A DNA stretch of 64,000 nucleotides from positions 62,001 to 126,000 of the forward strand of contig JBMFML010000003.1 in assembly GCA_049970695.1 (NCBI GenBank), given 5' to 3'. Made by a program: the position numbers and the translations under genes. This DNA comes from UBA285 sp049970695 (GTDB lineage Archaea > Thermoproteota > Thermoprotei_A > Sulfolobales > Desulfurococcaceae). How positions within the stretch are numbered: position 1 is the stretch's first letter; every line of letters starts with the position of its first letter. Below the pieces are notes generated by a model. That model had not been told where the DNA came from, searched no databases, and saw nothing but the letters and a program-made list of their open reading frames with translations. Below are positions 25,549 to 34,702 of this stretch, piece after piece.

Positions 25549-27066
25549 GTGAGTTTGTTGACAGTGGTGAAGCTTGCAGTAGGAAATAAAGGCGTGGTAT
25601 CAGACCATCCACTCGCAACTCTCGTTGGTTGCAGAATACTAGAAGAGGGAGGAAATGCTTTTGACGCCGCAATAGCAGTGAGCGCTGTACTATCAGTTGT
25701 CCAGCCACATATGGGGGGTCCTGGTGGAGACGCTTTTCTTCTCGGATTTGTGGGCGACGAAGTATTAGCTTACATGTCATCCGGGCGCTCGCCAAGCGGG
25801 TTTAATGCCGAAGAATTCGTACGAGTCGCACCAACACGAGGACCTTTAACAGTAACTGTGCCGGGACTTGTAGGGCTTTGGAACACTATTTACGAGACTT
25901 ACGCAACAATGCCGCTTGAAACATTGCTTAAACCTGCCATTAAATTGGCATATAGCGGTTTCAGAGTAGGCTGGTCTCTAGCGGAGGCCTCACAAGCGTT
26001 TGAGGCCGAGCTTTCTCAGTACAGGTGGTCTAAGTACTTCAAGGGATTGAAACTGGGCAATTTATATAAGAACTTGGAAATGGCAAGTACTTTGAGGATT
26101 TTGGCTTCTCGGGGTTTTGACGAATTCTACTATGGTGAGCTGGCCGAAAAAGTGGTTACAGATCTTATAGACCAGGGAGTCAATATAGGGCTAGACGACC
26201 TCATGGAGCACGAAGTACGTAAAGTCAGCCCCTTGAGCTTGGAGCTTGACAACATTAAGCTTTACGAGCTGCCTCCAAATACGCAGGGCCTCTCGACACT
26301 ACAATTAATTAGCGCTCTCTACGAGCTTGAACTATATAAATACGACTTCAACTCCCCTGAGAGAATTATTGCTTGGAGCGAGCCCACGAAGCACGTATAT
26401 GAATTCAGAGACACGCACCTCGGCGACCCAGATTACGTAAAAATAGACCCGCAGAGCTACGTAAGGTATTCGTCTATCACCAAGAAAGCCCCCGTGGAGG
26501 ACTCATCCTTAAGTAATGAGTTAAAGAGTTCTGATACAACTTTCTTCATAGTTTCTGACGGAGAGGCCCTCATAGGCTTTATACAAAGCCTATTCTACGG
26601 CTTTGGATCGGGCTTAGTTGCAGCTGGTTTTCCGGTGCAGAACAGGGCAATCGGGTTCGCTAAGCGCTTTGGACTGCCAAATAGCCCTGCTCCTAAAAAG
26701 CTCCCGCTACACACGCTCTCCGTTCTTGGAGTAGACGTTGGCAAGGAAAAGTACATAATTGGCTGTGTGGGCGGCGATTTAAGACCACAGCTTCACCTAC
26801 GTATTTTCGAAAACATCTTTATTTACAGAATGCACATCGCTAAGGCGACAAGCGCACCTAGATTTGTCTATACAAGCTTTGAAACCGTACCCGAGGTAAT
26901 AGTCGAGGCGCCATTAAAACTCCCGGTAACTACAAGCATTCGTGCGAAGAGCGTTGAGTACTACGGATCTAAAGGACATGTACACGTTGGCATTATTGAC
27001 AAGCAGGGACGGCTTGAACTAGCCTGCGATCCCAGGAGCGAGGGCATAGCGCAAGCTATTCAATAG
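25549..27066 (+). CDS. Gamma-glutamyltransferase-like Ntn hydrolase
   Basis: A 505-residue protein of the gamma-glutamyltranspeptidase family. G-G-N-A-F-D-A-A-I-A and G-P-G-G-D-A-F are near the N-terminus, and Arg80 in S-G-R-S-P fits the substrate-binding Arg. The likely self-cleavage site is in S-D-T-T-F-F (Thr331), where the family has T-T-H-x-S. No signal peptide is present, so it is probably cytoplasmic, unlike bacterial secreted GGT. Some archaeal members may act on other amides. It is co-transcribed with the CoA-transferase (1-base gap). Confidence 0.8.
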   Translation: MSLLTVVKLAVGNKGVVSDHPLATLVGCRILEEGGNAFDAAIAVSAVLSVVQPHMGGPGGDAFLLGFVGDEVLAYMSSGRSPSGFNAEEFVRVAPTRGPLTVTVPGLVGLWNTIYETYATMPLETLLKPAIKLAYSGFRVGWSLAEASQAFEAELSQYRWSKYFKGLKLGNLYKNLEMASTLRILASRGFDEFYYGELAEKVVTDLIDQGVNIGLDDLMEHEVRKVSPLSLELDNIKLYELPPNTQGLSTLQLISALYELELYKYDFNSPERIIAWSEPTKHVYEFRDTHLGDPDYVKIDPQSYVRYSSITKKAPVEDSSLSNELKSSDTTFFIVSDGEALIGFIQSLFYGFGSGLVAAGFPVQNRAIGFAKRFGLPNSPAPKKLPLHTLSVLGVDVGKEKYIIGCVGGDLRPQLHLRIFENIFIYRMHIAKATSAPRFVYTSFETVPEVIVEAPLKLPVTTSIRAKSVEYYGSKGHVHVGIIDKQGRLELACDPRSEGIAQAIQ

Positions 27067-27068
27067 TG

Positions 27069-27182
27069 ATGAACTTGGAGCCTTACCTACTACTGGTAGT
27101 TCTGCTATACCCGCTCATAGTGGCAGTGGCAGCCCTCATCCTAACGTACTTTAAAAAAGCTAGAAGGCGTAGAACGCTTTAA
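27069..27182 (+). CDS. Tiny single-pass membrane protein (37 residues)
   Basis: This ORF starts 2 bases after the stop of the gamma-glutamyltransferase gene. It encodes M-N-L-E-P-Y, then one hydrophobic helix (about residues 6-27), then a strongly basic tail, K-K-A-R-R-R-R-T-L. That topology is typical of real small membrane proteins, and its position suggests it is the last gene of the operon. A hairpin CCGAG/CTCGG follows at 27190-27208. I do not recognise a family. Confidence 0.45.
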   Translation: MNLEPYLLLVVLLYPLIVAVAALILTYFKKARRRRTL

Positions 27183-27251
27183 GCGAGAACCGAGTCGAAA
27201 GTGCTCGGCTTGCTTGAAGAGCGCGGGGTTCGCGAAAACCTCAAAAGTGGC

Positions 27252-28172
27252 TTAAATGCCTTTGTAGAACAGCTTTTTGCCCCAGCTTATCCTAGCTACC
27301 TTTTTCTCAGAAACCAAGTTGTTTAGTGCAATCACTCCGAGATTTCCATAATAAGCACGTATTTCATCGGTACTTAGCGGTATTCTGAGGATATGATTGT
27401 ATAGGCTCACAACTACTCTGCGCCACTTAAACGGTGAATTGGGAAGCTTGGCGTGCTCTATTCTCGTGTTGAATCCCCTATTTTCAAGCTCCTCAGCTAA
27501 GGCATCAACGTACCTCGGAGCCGGTGGCTTGATATTGCGCCCGGGCGATGGCCTCTCCACGGGCTTTATCACTATCTCCTCGATTTTAATAGCAGCTAAG
27601 CGGGCTATTGCTTCATCTAGGTGTTCAAGAGAGGGGTATGTGTTGATCCCAAGCCTGAACACGTAAAGCTCTAGCTGAATCTTACCGCTACTTTTACTTA
27701 CCAGCTCTCTGAGCAGTTCTAGAAATGCCGAAAAGCTCTTATCAGGCGCCCATCCCAAGGCATGTTTTTCCTCACCATACCAGAGGTATGGTATGAGCAC
27801 CCTATCGGCGACACCGAGTATCTTCTCAATCTGCTTTGCCCTGAGACCACTTGTGTGAACGTATATTTTCGCTATACCTGCTTCTTTAAGCCCTTTCAAA
27901 ACAACGTCCAAGTCTTCGAGTAGAAGTGGGTCTCCAAAACCCCATACGAGGGTCTCTTGTAATACCGTATCTTGGGGACCATTAGACTTCGCGTCTTCGA
28001 GAAGTTTGGGCAGGGAAGGGGGTTTTAAGCCTTCCACAGAAAAATGCGAAGTAGCGCCCAGTGGGCATATTACGCAGTCGAGAGGGCACTTCTTTGGTGG
28101 TAGCAGTAAATCTAGTAAAAGCGCTTTATCAATAGTATTGCTCAAGTACACGCCATAAGTGTGAGTAATCAT
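27252..28172 (-). CDS. Radical SAM protein with C-terminal winged helix
   Basis: A 306-residue protein with the radical SAM triad Cys29, Cys33 and Cys36 (C-P-L-D-C-V-I-C). A conserved G-F-G-D-P-L-L-L at about 94-101 corresponds to the GGEP motif. The last 60 residues look like a winged helix (I-P-L-S-T-D-E-I-R-A-Y-Y-G-N-L-G-V). Its reaction is unknown. It starts 3 bases after the m5C methyltransferase gene, in the same operon. Confidence 0.8.
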   Translation of the reverse strand: MITHTYGVYLSNTIDKALLLDLLLPPKKCPLDCVICPLGATSHFSVEGLKPPSLPKLLEDAKSNGPQDTVLQETLVWGFGDPLLLEDLDVVLKGLKEAGIAKIYVHTSGLRAKQIEKILGVADRVLIPYLWYGEEKHALGWAPDKSFSAFLELLRELVSKSSGKIQLELYVFRLGINTYPSLEHLDEAIARLAAIKIEEIVIKPVERPSPGRNIKPPAPRYVDALAEELENRGFNTRIEHAKLPNSPFKWRRVVVSLYNHILRIPLSTDEIRAYYGNLGVIALNNLVSEKKVARISWGKKLFYKGI

Positions 28173-28175
28173 ATA

Positions 28176-29444
28176 TCATCCCCGCTCAAACATTGCTACG
28201 AAAAAGCCCTGCCCATTAACAACGTGGGGGTACAGTCTTTGCACGAGCTTAGAATGCTCATAACCACTGTAGCCTTGACTTCCGTACTTTACTGAGATCT
28301 TGGCGAGCCTCGCGTTTTTCGCTTTACCAATCACCTTTAATGAAACTTCTTCGCCCTCGAGCGGGTGTATGCTACATGCAACATATAGCACTCTCTCGCC
28401 ATACTTCAAGGAGTTCAAGATTAGAGAGAGCTGAATTTTGCTCATTTTCCACGTGAGTTTTCTCGTGAGGTACAACTTGACAACGGGATTAGCATATATT
28501 GCTCCACTATTACTACAGGGAGCGTCGATTAAGACTAGGGAGCTTTTTACATTGAAAATTAGCGTCCTTGAATCTCCATTCACTACTATTAGCGTTGGAA
28601 CTCGCCCAACAGCCTTCTCTACCACTTTTGGTACGATGCTTATCCTTTTTTCTGAAATATCTACTGCAATGGCTCTTCCATAATTTCCTGTTAAAAGAGT
28701 CCTTACGAGCTTGAGTCCTGGTGCGCTGCACGCGTCAACAAAATCTCCAGTAAACTCTTCCAGGAGCTTGGTTATTATGTAGGAGCTTATGTCCTGCGGC
28801 AAGACTTCGGCTCTTCTAATGCACGGAACATGAGCTACTTTCTTAAAGGGGTCTCTAGTCATGAGGAGCTCCTCGATGTCCGGGTGCCTTATAACTTCCA
28901 CGCCGTGGTTCTCTAGGCACTCAACAGCTTTTTCGACGCTGGTTTTTGCCGTATTTACGACTAGCCAGCGCTTTCGCACATTCAAGCTACTTAGCATTTT
29001 CTCGAGCTCGTCCAGTGGGAGTTTTCCATAAAGATCTCTGACTATCCATGGCGGGTATCCATGCATAAGAGATATTCTGGTAGAAGGCGAGAGCCCCCTC
29101 AACTCCTCGCCCAACTCCTCTAGCACTCTATTTACGTCGAATTTCATTTGGTATAGAAACTCCGTGAGGTGCGAGGGAGTATTCTTGTACCCCTTTAATC
29201 TCGCGAGGAATTCTATTGAGTGATAATATATCACGATCTTGTAGGCAAGCTTATAGAGCTGTTCGGCCTCCCATGTCTTAATATTGTACTTTCTTACGAG
29301 AGTGCGAAACGCCTTCTCGAAGCTTATTTTCCGAGTTGTGAGTGTGCTGAGGAAAACGCTCATATAGAGCCTTGCTTTGTGGGGGTCTACGCTCAATGGT
29401 ACTACTACCCTACTTCGGGGATCTCGACGACTTTGACATTGCAT
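28176..29444 (-). CDS. NOL1/NOP2/Sun (RsmB-like) RNA m5C methyltransferase
   Basis: Up to 422 residues. An N-terminal NusB-like helical part is followed by a SAM-dependent fold: D-A-C-S-A-P-G-L-K (motif I), D-A-P-C-S-N-S-G (motif IV, with a catalytic Cys), and V-A-C-S-I-H-P-L-E-G-E (motif VI Cys). It would methylate cytosine C5 in tRNA or rRNA. The frame opens at 29444 inside pheS. TTG 29396 and ATG 29363, just after the pheS stop, are better starts, so the real protein is probably 16-27 residues shorter. Confidence 0.88.
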   Translation of the reverse strand: MQCQSRRDPRSRVVVPLSVDPHKARLYMSVFLSTLTTRKISFEKAFRTLVRKYNIKTWEAEQLYKLAYKIVIYYHSIEFLARLKGYKNTPSHLTEFLYQMKFDVNRVLEELGEELRGLSPSTRISLMHGYPPWIVRDLYGKLPLDELEKMLSSLNVRKRWLVVNTAKTSVEKAVECLENHGVEVIRHPDIEELLMTRDPFKKVAHVPCIRRAEVLPQDISSYIITKLLEEFTGDFVDACSAPGLKLVRTLLTGNYGRAIAVDISEKRISIVPKVVEKAVGRVPTLIVVNGDSRTLIFNVKSSLVLIDAPCSNSGAIYANPVVKLYLTRKLTWKMSKIQLSLILNSLKYGERVLYVACSIHPLEGEEVSLKVIGKAKNARLAKISVKYGSQGYSGYEHSKLVQRLYPHVVNGQGFFVAMFERG

Positions 29445-30958
29445 CCCGAGGTCTTCTTTGTGAAGTAGTCTAGCCCCCTGTACTTCGTGCTGGCTAGCTT
29501 TTCGAGGTCTCTAGTGAACAGTAGTCTTATGTCGTCAAGTCCTAGAACAACCATTGCGAGTCTATCGACTCCAATGCCCCAGGCAGCCGCGTTATAGCCT
29601 TCTGCACCGAGAATTTTCATGACCTCCGGCCTGAACATTCCTCCAGGAAATACTTCTATCCAGCCGAGCTTCGGGTGCTTTACATAGCCCTCAACGCTGG
29701 GTTCTGTAAACGGGAAGTATGCCGGTTTAAACCAGACCTCTTTTATTCCAAGAGCTGCTGCAAGCTCCTTGAAGAAGTAGAGAAGGTGCTTGAAGCTGAC
29801 CTCTCTCCCGACTATTACGCCGTCGAGCTGGTAGAACTCCATGCTATGCTTAGCATCTAGGTTTTCTGGTCTGAAGTTTCTATCTATCGTGAATACCCTG
29901 TACTCGCCTCCGCCCCTTTCATATATTGCTCTAGCCGTTACTGCTGTGGTTTGGCTTCTTAATACAAGCCTGAGTGCCCGTTCAGCACTCCATTTGTAAC
30001 CCCAGCCTTCCTCATGAACCTTCTTCACGCGCTCTAGCAGCCCTACCTCGGCTCTTGATCTCCGAGAGCCCTTTACAAAGAAGGTATCGTGTATTTCTCT
30101 CGCGGGGTGATCTTGGGCTTGAAATAGCACATCAAAATTCCACAACTCAGCTTCGACGTGCGGTCCCTTTACTTCCTCGAAACCCATGCTGACTAGAATA
30201 TCTCTTAAATCGTCAATGAACTGCATAAATGGGTGTTTTCTCGAAATAGGAGGCGCGTATGGCTCTACCGATAAGTCGAATTCTTTTATGATGTACTTAT
30301 CCATCATTAGCGCGTGCTCGGGCTTCACGATAGTCAATACTTCTTTCTCCAGGATAGCTCCCGTTTTCCAGAACTCTAGCAAGGTCCGTGTTGCACGGAG
30401 AACGAAATCTCTTCGTTCGCGCCGTTCAATGGTCTTTCTCCTCTTTAATATTTCGAGAATGTTTTCTTCTGATATAGGGCCTCCTTCCGCGACGATCCTA
30501 AGAGCTTCTCTTAGTTTTGTTGTTGACTCGAGCAGTTCCTTGCACTTGGCCTCATTTATTTCAATAATCTCGCCTTTATGCACTAATACGCACTCACTTC
30601 TAATTAAGTACTGGAGTCCGATGCGTAGCTCTTCTATGGGCATCTTTGTTCGAGTCTCTACACACATTAATAGCTCTTGAATATTGGTATGTGAACACGT
30701 ATTTAGTTGCGAGTAGAGAACTTCTTCTGGAAAAGAAGTTTCTAGGTAGAGTCTGCCGATGTGCGTGAGTACGTAGTATTCTTGCGTGATTTTTTCTATA
30801 GTTAATAGGCCTTTGTGCTCTAACTCAGCCAAGTCTCTCATAATGTCTTCTCTCTTAACCCCCATTTCACGCGCGACATCATCTACTGATAATGTTTCCC
30901 GCTCAACCAGCTTCTTTAGAATGGCATATTGGCGCGGAGTCACGTATATTTGCATCAA
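29405..30958 (-). CDS. pheS: Phenylalanyl-tRNA synthetase alpha subunit (archaeal type)
   Basis: A 517-residue archaeal PheS. The N-terminus has tandem winged-helix domains (about 1-85) that bind tRNA. The catalytic core has H-P-A-R-E-I-H-D-T-F-F near 295, F-T-E-P-S-V-E-G-Y near 418, and G-I-G-V-D-R-L-A-M near 475, the class II motif 3. It pairs with PheT, whose gene lies about 11 kb away on the same strand. The start is TTG 30958 or the adjacent ATG 30955. It lies 20 bases after an ABC transporter gene. Confidence 0.95.
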   Translation of the reverse strand: MMQIYVTPRQYAILKKLVERETLSVDDVAREMGVKREDIMRDLAELEHKGLLTIEKITQEYYVLTHIGRLYLETSFPEEVLYSQLNTCSHTNIQELLMCVETRTKMPIEELRIGLQYLIRSECVLVHKGEIIEINEAKCKELLESTTKLREALRIVAEGGPISEENILEILKRRKTIERRERRDFVLRATRTLLEFWKTGAILEKEVLTIVKPEHALMMDKYIIKEFDLSVEPYAPPISRKHPFMQFIDDLRDILVSMGFEEVKGPHVEAELWNFDVLFQAQDHPAREIHDTFFVKGSRRSRAEVGLLERVKKVHEEGWGYKWSAERALRLVLRSQTTAVTARAIYERGGGEYRVFTIDRNFRPENLDAKHSMEFYQLDGVIVGREVSFKHLLYFFKELAAALGIKEVWFKPAYFPFTEPSVEGYVKHPKLGWIEVFPGGMFRPEVMKILGAEGYNAAAWGIGVDRLAMVVLGLDDIRLLFTRDLEKLASTKYRGLDYFTKKTSGCNVKVVEIPEVG

Positions 30959-30978
30959 GGCCTCACCACTTGACAGCT

Positions 30979-31797
30979 CTAAAAGGCCGCTTCACCCATA
31001 TTACTCTCGCCAAAGAAGAGTTTATAGTAACTTGCAATAAGAGTCCTTGTATATTCTGAGCGAGGAGAGCTTATGACTTCTTCAAATGACCCTTTTTCAA
31101 CTATTCTTCCATTTTTTAACACAAGTATATCATCTGCAAGGTATTGTGCTACAGATAAATCATGAGTAACGGTAACCATTGCTATTTTTAGCTTAGAATG
31201 TATCTCGTTCAGCAGGTTGATTATCTGGGCTTGAATAGATACGTCAAGCGCCGATGTGGGCTCATCGAGTATTAAAAGGCGGGGCCTGTGTATTAGTGCA
31301 CGAGCTATCAGGACTCTTTGCCTCATTCCACCACTCAAGTCGCCAGGCGTCTTCTCAAGAATACTTTTAGGGAGTTTTACTAATTCCAAAGCTTCCAGCA
31401 CTCTTTCTTTCGCTTCCTTCTCACTGAGATTTAGGGTTTCGAGGGGTTCGAGCAGCGCACGTTCTACCTTTAAAAGCGGGTTTAAAGCTTTGTAGGGGTC
31501 TTGTGGAACGTAACCTATTGTTTTCACTACTTTAACACGATCTTTCCACGGAAGCTTATATATTGGAGTAGAATAGACTAGAACCTCGCCTCTGAAGGGT
31601 TTTAACAACCCGAGTGCTACTTTTACTAGTGTTGTCTTACCAGAGCCGCTCTCACCTACAACTGCCAATCTGCGTCCTTCAGGGACGGAAAAGCTCACGC
31701 CGTTGAGTACTATAAGTGGCCGCTTCAGCAGGAGCCTCAGACCGCCTACTGCGATCTTGTAACCAGCCACTACATCCATGAACTCTAGTACAGGCAC
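30979..31797 (-). CDS. Peptide ABC transporter ATP-binding protein (OppF/DppF-like)
   Basis: A 272-residue ATPase: Walker A G-E-S-G-S-G-K-T-T (about 48-56), the signature L-S-G-G-M-R-Q-R-V, and Walker B L-L-I-L-D-E-P-T-S-A-L-D. It powers uptake of peptides or sugars together with the second ATPase upstream. It lacks the long C-terminal cysteine-rich extension seen in the other ATPase. The gene follows that ATPase after 15 bases. Confidence 0.93.
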   Translation of the reverse strand: MPVLEFMDVVAGYKIAVGGLRLLLKRPLIVLNGVSFSVPEGRRLAVVGESGSGKTTLVKVALGLLKPFRGEVLVYSTPIYKLPWKDRVKVVKTIGYVPQDPYKALNPLLKVERALLEPLETLNLSEKEAKERVLEALELVKLPKSILEKTPGDLSGGMRQRVLIARALIHRPRLLILDEPTSALDVSIQAQIINLLNEIHSKLKIAMVTVTHDLSVAQYLADDILVLKNGRIVEKGSFEEVISSPRSEYTRTLIASYYKLFFGESNMGEAAF

Positions 31798-31812
31798 TCT
31801 CGGAGCCCCCCA

Positions 31813-32793
31813 TTATTTGTTGCTATTGTAAAGCCAACACCTGACATAGCGATTTTCACTCGCATCGACTTTGAACATCGGGGGCTCGAAAACGCATATG
31901 GCTTCGTTTTTGAAGGGGCATCGCGGGTACAACGGGCACCCAGGAATTTCCCGCGTGGGATCAGGGGGTTCTCCGGGGAGTGGTCTTAACTGCCTTCTAT
32001 GACCTAGTACTGGTGTTGCTTCAAGAAGCATTGTCGTGTATGGATGTCGAGGTCTCGAAAATACTCCTTTCGTACTCCCAACTTCGACTATTCTTCCAGC
32101 ATACATTACTGCTACTTTGTTGCAGAGGGCTTGAGCCACTGGTATTTCGTGAGTTATTATTATTAGAGTCAGCAAATCGCCTTCTTTAAAAAGCTTCTTG
32201 AGATAGCTCACAATTTGGTACTTCAAGTGCGCATCTATAGCCGAAGTGGGCTCGTCTGCAATTATTATTCTAGCACCAGTAGCCATGGCTAGAGCTATTG
32301 CAACCCTCTGCTGCATTCCTCCACTCAGCTCATGTGGATACCTCTCAAGAACGTCCACGCTGAGGTTTACTTTTTCCAAGTACTTAAGCGCTACTTGCCT
32401 TGACGCACTCTCGCTAAGGCCATGAAGGTCTCTCAGAACGCGGTAAAAGTGTTCTCCTATTGTCAAGTAGGGACTCAAGCTCGTGCCTGGATTCTGAGGT
32501 ATATAGCTCACTACACGTCCTCTTATTTCATTGAAGTTCCTTGCGTTGCCGTCTATTGCCAGCTTATCGAATATGTAAAGCTTGCCACGGGTTACGCTGT
32601 GGGGTGGAAGTATTCCAGCAATTGCACTAGCGAGCGTCGTCTTTCCGCAACCACTCTCGCCAACGAGGCAGAACGCCTCTCCGTTCTCAATGCTCAAGTT
32701 AACGTCCTTGACGACCCAAACTGGTTCTTCCTCTTCTCCGAGATAGCCTACACTTAGGTTCTCGGCTCTTATTGCTAAAACCATAGCCTCCAC
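31813..32793 (-). CDS. Peptide ABC transporter ATP-binding protein (OppD/DppD-like)
   Basis: A 326-residue ATPase: Walker A G-E-S-G-C-G-K-T-T, the signature L-S-G-G-M-Q-Q-R-V, and Walker B I-I-A-D-E-P-T-S-A-I-D. The C-terminal extension has G-C-P-L-Y-P-R-C-P-F ... C ... C, the four cysteines that bind an iron-sulfur cluster in OppD/DppD proteins. It overlaps the permease gene by 19 bases. Confidence 0.93.
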   Translation of the reverse strand: MEAMVLAIRAENLSVGYLGEEEEPVWVVKDVNLSIENGEAFCLVGESGCGKTTLASAIAGILPPHSVTRGKLYIFDKLAIDGNARNFNEIRGRVVSYIPQNPGTSLSPYLTIGEHFYRVLRDLHGLSESASRQVALKYLEKVNLSVDVLERYPHELSGGMQQRVAIALAMATGARIIIADEPTSAIDAHLKYQIVSYLKKLFKEGDLLTLIIITHEIPVAQALCNKVAVMYAGRIVEVGSTKGVFSRPRHPYTTMLLEATPVLGHRRQLRPLPGEPPDPTREIPGCPLYPRCPFKNEAICVFEPPMFKVDASENRYVRCWLYNSNK

Positions 32794-33674
32794 TTCTTCC
32801 TCAATCTTGGGTCCATTTCTTCTCTTAAAGTATCAGCCACCAAACTAAAGCCGAGAGCTGAGACTAGTATGAATAAGCCCGGAAACACTCCTAGCCAAGG
32901 TGCTGTCTTAAAGAGCTCTAAGCCTAGCCCCCACACGGCCTCATATACCATGACACCCCATTCCGGCGACCCCTGTGGAAGTCCTAAACCCATGAAGTTT
33001 ATAGCAGAGGCTTCTAGCAATATGCTGCCCAAATCCGATGTTGTTTGGACAAGCATTGGTTGCAACGTGTTTCTCGCAACATGCCTCATAATTATTCTAA
33101 ATGGGTTAAGTCCACTAAGCTTTGCCAATATGACGTAGTCCATCTCTACAAAGCTCTTGGCATATACGTATGCTATCCTAGCGTACCAAGCCCACCACAC
33201 TACTACTAGCGAGGTTATAACTACGTGCATTCCCTGCCCAAACACCATTCTAAAGAGTAATGCAATAACTATTGTTGGGATACTCATGAAGAGTTCAACG
33301 AAGTAATTAAGCAGCATCTCTAAGGGCCCCTTAAAGTAGGCTGCAATGACTCCAACAAAAATACCCGTTAATAGGCTCAAGGCAGCAACCACGAGAACCT
33401 GTACTAGTGCTGTTCTAGTTGCAATAAGCACCCTTGAAAAGAGGTCTCTACCCAGCAAGTCTGTTCCAAATGGATGATTTAGTGACGGCGGCTGTAGCCT
33501 TCTTGCAAGGGTTTCTGGGTACACGTATCCGAGGCCTTCTAGCGGGTAGGGAGCAATGTATGGCGCCGTAATTGCCAGTACTACAAGAGCGGCTACTAGC
33601 ACTAAGCCGACTCTGAACCTGGTCTTTTTAAGGCTTTTTCTTAGTGTTAATTTTGCTACTCTCAGAGCCTCCAC
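32775..33674 (-). CDS. Peptide ABC transporter permease (OppC/DppC-like)
   Basis: A 299-residue membrane protein with an N-terminal helix and then the BPD-transport domain. H-P-F-G-T-D-L-L-G-R-D-L-F-S-R (about 67-81) is the DppC/OppC signature. The coupling helix region is E-A-S-A-I-N-F-M-G-L-G-L-P-Q-G-S-P-E-W-G. It forms the membrane pore together with the other permease, which lies 1 base upstream. Confidence 0.93.
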   Translation of the reverse strand: MEALRVAKLTLRKSLKKTRFRVGLVLVAALVVLAITAPYIAPYPLEGLGYVYPETLARRLQPPSLNHPFGTDLLGRDLFSRVLIATRTALVQVLVVAALSLLTGIFVGVIAAYFKGPLEMLLNYFVELFMSIPTIVIALLFRMVFGQGMHVVITSLVVVWWAWYARIAYVYAKSFVEMDYVILAKLSGLNPFRIIMRHVARNTLQPMLVQTTSDLGSILLEASAINFMGLGLPQGSPEWGVMVYEAVWGLGLELFKTAPWLGVFPGLFILVSALGFSLVADTLREEMDPRLRKKWRLWF

Positions 33675-33675
33675 G

Positions 33676-34701
33676 CTATAATTTCACCCTTGGGTCTATG
33701 TGTGCTTGCAGGAGATCAACCAGCGTGTTGACGACAATATAAAAGACCGAGAGATACGCTATGAGCCCGATCGCCACCCTAAAATCACTTTTATATAGGC
33801 TGTCTAGTAGTATGCTTCCAAGGCCTTCTCTGCCGAACACCGCTTCTACAACCATCGCGTCAACTAAGCTGTAAGCAAACGATAATCCGGCCACCTGAAC
33901 TATTGAGGGAGTGATGGATCTCAGCACGAACGTCTTAATTATCGTTGACCTCTTAATACCCCACGCCACTGCAGCCTTAACGTAGTCCTCTAGCAGAGCC
34001 TCTGCTACAAGTATTCTCACTAGCCTCGCTAATACTCCAATGGGGTATACCGACACAGCCAATGCCGCTGGAATTAGCCTGATAAGCGCATCAGCAAAGA
34101 CTACTAGGTTGCGTTGCAACAACGAGTCAAGTAAGATAAAGCCTGTTATTGGTTTAAACCCGGTTTCTATGAGGAGCCCTGGCGAAACTCTCCCATATGG
34201 TACAAAGCCGACCTGTAACAGTAAGGTGAGCATCATTGTAGCAAGCCAGAATGTAGGTGTACTTGCAAGCAAAGCTCCTAATGACATTACGAAACTATCG
34301 ATAAAGCTGCCTCTTCTAAGGGAGGCGTAGAGGCCCAAGAACACTCCTAGGGGTACTGAAAAAGCATAGGTGACGATTAACAGCTCGAGGGTCGACATAA
34401 AGCCTGTATAAATTACGCGGCTAACTGGTATCTTGTACGCAATGCTTATTCCAATGTTTCCAGACAAGACTTTAATCACAAAGTTTAAAACCTGGACGTA
34501 AATGGGCTGATCTAGTCCTAGCTCTTGCCTGGCAATTTCTATTGCCTTACTTGCTCCCGGCCCCCTTGGATTTCCTGCCCACTTTGCTGCTGGATCTCCG
34601 GGTGTCACCATTAGTATGACGTAGGATACGATGGCCACGCCTACTACAACCGCAAGGGCGAGAATGGCTCTCTTCAAAAAGTAACTTGAGCTAATGGGCA
34701 A
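33676..34701 (-). CDS. Peptide ABC transporter permease (OppB/DppB-like)
   Basis: A 341-residue polytopic membrane protein of the DppB family. It has an N-terminal helix, the periplasmic-type loop with T-P-G-D-P-A-A-K-W-A-G-N, and later E-A-L-L-E-D-Y-V-K-A-A-V-A-W-G, the coupling region. It lies 1 base after the binding-protein gene and 1 base before the second permease, so the four genes are tightly coupled. Confidence 0.93.
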   Translation of the reverse strand: MPISSSYFLKRAILALAVVVGVAIVSYVILMVTPGDPAAKWAGNPRGPGASKAIEIARQELGLDQPIYVQVLNFVIKVLSGNIGISIAYKIPVSRVIYTGFMSTLELLIVTYAFSVPLGVFLGLYASLRRGSFIDSFVMSLGALLASTPTFWLATMMLTLLLQVGFVPYGRVSPGLLIETGFKPITGFILLDSLLQRNLVVFADALIRLIPAALAVSVYPIGVLARLVRILVAEALLEDYVKAAVAWGIKRSTIIKTFVLRSITPSIVQVAGLSFAYSLVDAMVVEAVFGREGLGSILLDSLYKSDFRVAIGLIAYLSVFYIVVNTLVDLLQAHIDPRVKL

Positions 34702-34702
34702 T

